DNA from: Candidatus Enterococcus moelleringii
GTDB lineage: Bacteria > Bacillota > Bacilli > Lactobacillales > Enterococcaceae
Direction of reading: 5' to 3'
Assembly: GCF_017377575.1 (NCBI RefSeq)
Contig: NZ_JAFREM010000038.1
Location: 1 to 52,902, forward strand
DNA: 52,902 nt
Made by a program: the position numbers and the translations under genes. The notes beneath the pieces were generated by a model. The model had not been told where the DNA came from, made no database searches, and saw only the letters and a list, made by a program, of their open reading frames with translations. Positions 50,917 to 52,902 of the stretch are shown piece by piece (the first letter of the stretch is position 1; every line of letters begins with the position of its first letter).

Positions 50917-51936
50917 ATGCCGCCAATCATATGGGATGACGCAGCCCAACGTCTGCTGTCAAAAGAGATTATTAAGAAAACCCGCCGCCGCTCACTAAAG
51001 GAAGCACGGGAAATTGAGCAGCAAATCCTCCAGGAAAGCCGCTTGGTCGGTTCTAGCATCTATACAAAAATGTTTCAGGCTTCTAAGCAGGAACCTAAAG
51101 AAAAACTCGCACTTTTGTTAGGCCAACTGGGTGCTCAGATGGAAGAGGGGACGCTGCAGTTACTGGGACCTTATCAAATCGATGCCAACATGCCGCCCCA
51201 TGGCGAATTTTTAAGGCTATTAGCCAAAACCGTCCAGCAAGCTTATTCCGGTAAAGTTTTAGACGATCCCCAAGTTCACCAATTACGGATGTACTTGGAT
51301 CGCCACAATATTACCTATATTCGCCAGCTTTTTGGTGGCCAGGGAATCACTGATGAAGCGGCACTGTCTGCTTACGTTCGTGCTTCGAAAAAAAGCGGCG
51401 GTTTAGGCGGCCAAAAGCTGATTGCCGAGCGCGCTCGTTTTCACAACAAGTACCAGCACAACTACCAACCCGGCGGCGAAAATCGCAAACGGCTGACCCC
51501 GGATTTTCATGGAGAATTTATTTTGGATGAAAATGGTCATTTTGTCAGTCAATGGAATGTGCTGGAATTTGACTCAGCCGGCAAGTTAATCACCGATTTT
51601 GACTACTATAGGAAGCGCTGCGGGACTTATACTCAGTGGCACAGCTTTCAGCAACAAATCCTAAACGGCGAATCCTTTAATTATGCCGATCGCAACGATC
51701 TGGTGCATCGCCGCTTGGACATTTTGCCGCCAGGTCAGTTGGATCATCCACTGCGGAAAGAAATTGCCAAAGAGTGGAAGAATCCAGCGAACAAAGTGGA
51801 GTATCATTGGAAAAAAGCCGACAAACAAAAAGACGGCTATTCCCAAAGAGACCTCATAAAGAAAAGAGCTGGTTGGTTATCTATCTTCCTGCTAATCATT
51901 GGTATCGCAAAAAGGAATCTCTTTAGACACAGATAA
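50917..51936 (+). CDS. DUF3114-like protein with probable C-terminal frameshift
   Basis: A 339-residue soluble protein. The N-terminus is basic and helical (KEIIKKTRRRSLKEAREIEQ). The centre contains YVRASKKSGGLGGQ, YQPGGENRKRLTPDFHGEFI and GHFVSQWNVLEFDSAGKLITDFDYYRKRCG, which I associate with the DUF3114 family of streptococci and enterococci (unknown function). The end of this frame (LLIIGIAKRNLFRHR) looks unnatural. One base over, the same DNA reads PANHWYRKKESL and stops at 51926, just inside the terminator stem. A single-base deletion near 51890 therefore probably changed the last 14-17 residues. AGAAGGAGATT precedes the ATG. Confidence 0.7.
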   Translation: MPPIIWDDAAQRLLSKEIIKKTRRRSLKEAREIEQQILQESRLVGSSIYTKMFQASKQEPKEKLALLLGQLGAQMEEGTLQLLGPYQIDANMPPHGEFLRLLAKTVQQAYSGKVLDDPQVHQLRMYLDRHNITYIRQLFGGQGITDEAALSAYVRASKKSGGLGGQKLIAERARFHNKYQHNYQPGGENRKRLTPDFHGEFILDENGHFVSQWNVLEFDSAGKLITDFDYYRKRCGTYTQWHSFQQQILNGESFNYADRNDLVHRRLDILPPGQLDHPLRKEIAKEWKNPANKVEYHWKKADKQKDGYSQRDLIKKRAGWLSIFLLIIGIAKRNLFRHR

Positions 51937-51957
51937 AGGTCTAAAGAGATTCCTTTT
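51909..51957. terminator. Bidirectional terminator overlapping both coding ends
   Basis: A 19-bp perfect stem, AAAAGGAATCTCTTTAGAC with its reverse complement, around a 10-nt loop. The convergent DUF3114-like and MerR-like genes both end inside it (51936 and 51941). Confidence 0.88.
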
Positions 51958-52708
51958 CTTTTGCCTTTTGATAGTAGGTTTTCAATTGGGCAATTTTCGC
52001 TTGAACAATCTCCGCATTTTCCTTCGCCTTTTTCAAAGACGTCAGCAGCTGATCACACACGGCAATCAAATCCGCATCCGGCTTTGGCGTGTCCAGTACT
52101 TCTTTAATAGAAGGAACTCGTTGCTGATCCAGCGATAGAAGCAAGCGCAAAATCGCCTCAAGAGAATAATTGGCCCCTCGCAAGGTGCGGATGATTTTCA
52201 AACGCTTCAAGTCTTCTTCGTTATACATCCGATAACCATTGGCACTGCGCTTGACTGTCAGTAAGCCATTCAACTCCCAATTTCGCAGGGCATCTATAGT
52301 GACGCCGAGATATTCAGCAGTCTCACTGCGGGTCAAGGTCTCGGGCGTGGTCACCGTGGTTCCATGAATCAACGCTTCCACGATGGTAATCGACTCATGA
52401 GCATTGGCCATTTCTCCATCGACAACCAGTTGATAGTCAGTTAACTCCTGTTTAGCCAAGTCAAAGTCGTCAGCAGCTAAGGCTCGAATCACAGTCCACA
52501 TCTTCCGCCGCAGTCCAGATTGCAAAATTTCAATTTGAAAAGCCACTCGAGCTAGTCGAATCAGCTGCACATGATAATCCGTGAAGATGCGATACCCATT
52601 CGCTGCCCGCTCTGGTTTGGGAATTAGCTTCCATTCTTCATAGCGGCGAATCGTGTTAGGGTGCAGACCCACCAATTTTGCCACTTGGGATGTTGTGTAA
52701 TGAGTCAT
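51941..52708 (-). CDS. MerR family regulator with two HTH domains
   Basis: A 255-residue regulator holding two MerR-type HTH domains in tandem. Domain 1 is at about 3-72 (YTTSQVAKLVGLHPNTIRRYEE; wing ERAANGYRIF). Domain 2 is at about 122-190 (LTRSETAEYLGVTIDALRNWE; wing KRSANGYRMY). A coiled-coil dimerisation helix covers about 222-252. The two domains are joined by a helical linker that may form an effector site. Most MerR proteins have a single HTH and dimerise. Two DNA-binding units per chain suggest recognition of a longer or asymmetric site. AGGAGGAACAGC precedes the ATG. No target gene is evident in the window. Confidence 0.85.
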   Translation of the reverse strand: MTHYTTSQVAKLVGLHPNTIRRYEEWKLIPKPERAANGYRIFTDYHVQLIRLARVAFQIEILQSGLRRKMWTVIRALAADDFDLAKQELTDYQLVVDGEMANAHESITIVEALIHGTTVTTPETLTRSETAEYLGVTIDALRNWELNGLLTVKRSANGYRMYNEEDLKRLKIIRTLRGANYSLEAILRLLLSLDQQRVPSIKEVLDTPKPDADLIAVCDQLLTSLKKAKENAEIVQAKIAQLKTYYQKAKEKESL

Positions 52709-52719
52709 GCTGTTCCTCC

Positions 52720-52733
52720 TGAAGATGTCTTCA
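52720..52733. promoter_or_regulatory. Palindrome upstream of the double-HTH MerR gene
   Basis: TGAAGA-TG-TCTTCA lies immediately upstream of the ribosome binding site. It could be an autoregulatory operator of the adjacent regulator. Confidence 0.45.
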
Positions 52734-52902
52734 TTTTCAATAGTATCAAATCCTTTCTTTCTCGGCTACTCTCTGCAAAAAAAACGAAATTTACTTTCCA
52801 GCAGTTTTTTTGAAAAAATTTCTCATTAGTAAAAAATTTTTTGAATAAAATGCGTATCTATAAGTAGGGAGGTTTCCCAATGAAAGTCTAGTGGTAATAA
52901 GT
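52734..52902. other. Right edge, no gene visible
   Basis: An AT-rich upstream region. Near the end, AGGGAGG followed by ATGAAAGTCTAG (52880-52891) would encode only three residues and is not counted as a gene. Confidence 0.4.

Overview
The window looks like chromosomal DNA of a low-to-moderate GC Firmicute, most likely an Enterococcus. I base this on AAGGAGG-type ribosome binding sites, frequent TTG/GTG starts, a DUF916 plus WxL cell-surface gene pair, a short ProB lacking the PUA domain, an OpuC-type transporter, GT8 and Cof-type HAD genes, and many small stress or catabolic operons. The species cannot be read from the sequence. I saw no rRNA, tRNA, phage, insertion sequence or CRISPR array.

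Layout. 1-2240: a LytTR regulator with its DUF3021 membrane partner behind a pair of direct-repeat operator sites, then a HIRAN-domain protein and a Cof-type HAD phosphatase. 2242-3105: a gene-poor, decayed stretch holding a broken HTH regulator. 3106-5500: a ROK kinase with a GH1 6-phospho-beta-glucosidase, a probable beta-glucoside pathway. 5560-7770: two Ser/Thr-rich lipoproteins and a frameshifted MazE-like antitoxin. 7766-9753 (minus): aminotransferase and PhzF-like isomerase. 9958-12410 (minus): a four-gene operon (MBL hydrolase, TetR regulator, P-loop kinase, DUF2568 protein) behind a palindromic operator. 12553-14678: a P1B-4-type metal-exporting ATPase with an SmtB/CzrA-like operator between -35 and -10. 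14692-17920: small membrane/HTH pair, unknown membrane protein, RraA-like protein, DUF3267 protein. 17930-19343: an aldo/keto reductase and a divergent MerR regulator with a textbook 19-bp-spacer MerR promoter. 19607-21365: two small genes (one DUF2922-like) followed by two diverged copies of a structured repeat. 21378-23549 (minus): proBA. 23855-25618: a solitary arginine deiminase with an abutting acetyltransferase. 25738-27040: an L,D-transpeptidase and a dead flavodoxin. 27050-29324: two paralogous proteins of unknown function. 29399-30410: a second aldo/keto reductase.

30471-38690 is the most interesting block. An MFS transporter, an RpiR/SIS regulator, an FAD-linked oxidase related to alkyl-DHAP synthase, an EtfB/EtfA pair, an SDR and an FGGY kinase form one locus. 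The gene content matches what I recall of the poorly understood E. coli ygc cluster (ygcS, U, R, Q, W, E), but the FixC/FixX-like partners are absent here. I infer an uncharacterised carbohydrate or hydroxy-acid catabolic route that uses an ETF-linked dehydrogenase, possibly by flavin-based electron con/bifurcation.

38727-42002: an OpuC-type quaternary-amine/osmoprotectant ABC transporter whose binding protein lacks a lipobox. 42003-42667: intergenic, with an orphan terminator. 42668-47485: DUF916 protein and a 1241-residue WxL-type surface protein. 47487-48296 (minus): HAD phosphatase. 48600-50350: two overlapping GT8 glycosyltransferases. 50488-51957: a HesB-like protein and a DUF3114-like protein. 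51941-52708 (minus): a MerR-type regulator with two HTH domains. The last 190 bp hold only its upstream region.

Motifs, palindromes and reading frames are read directly from the sequence. Family names come from remembered family features without any database search. Operon functions are inference.
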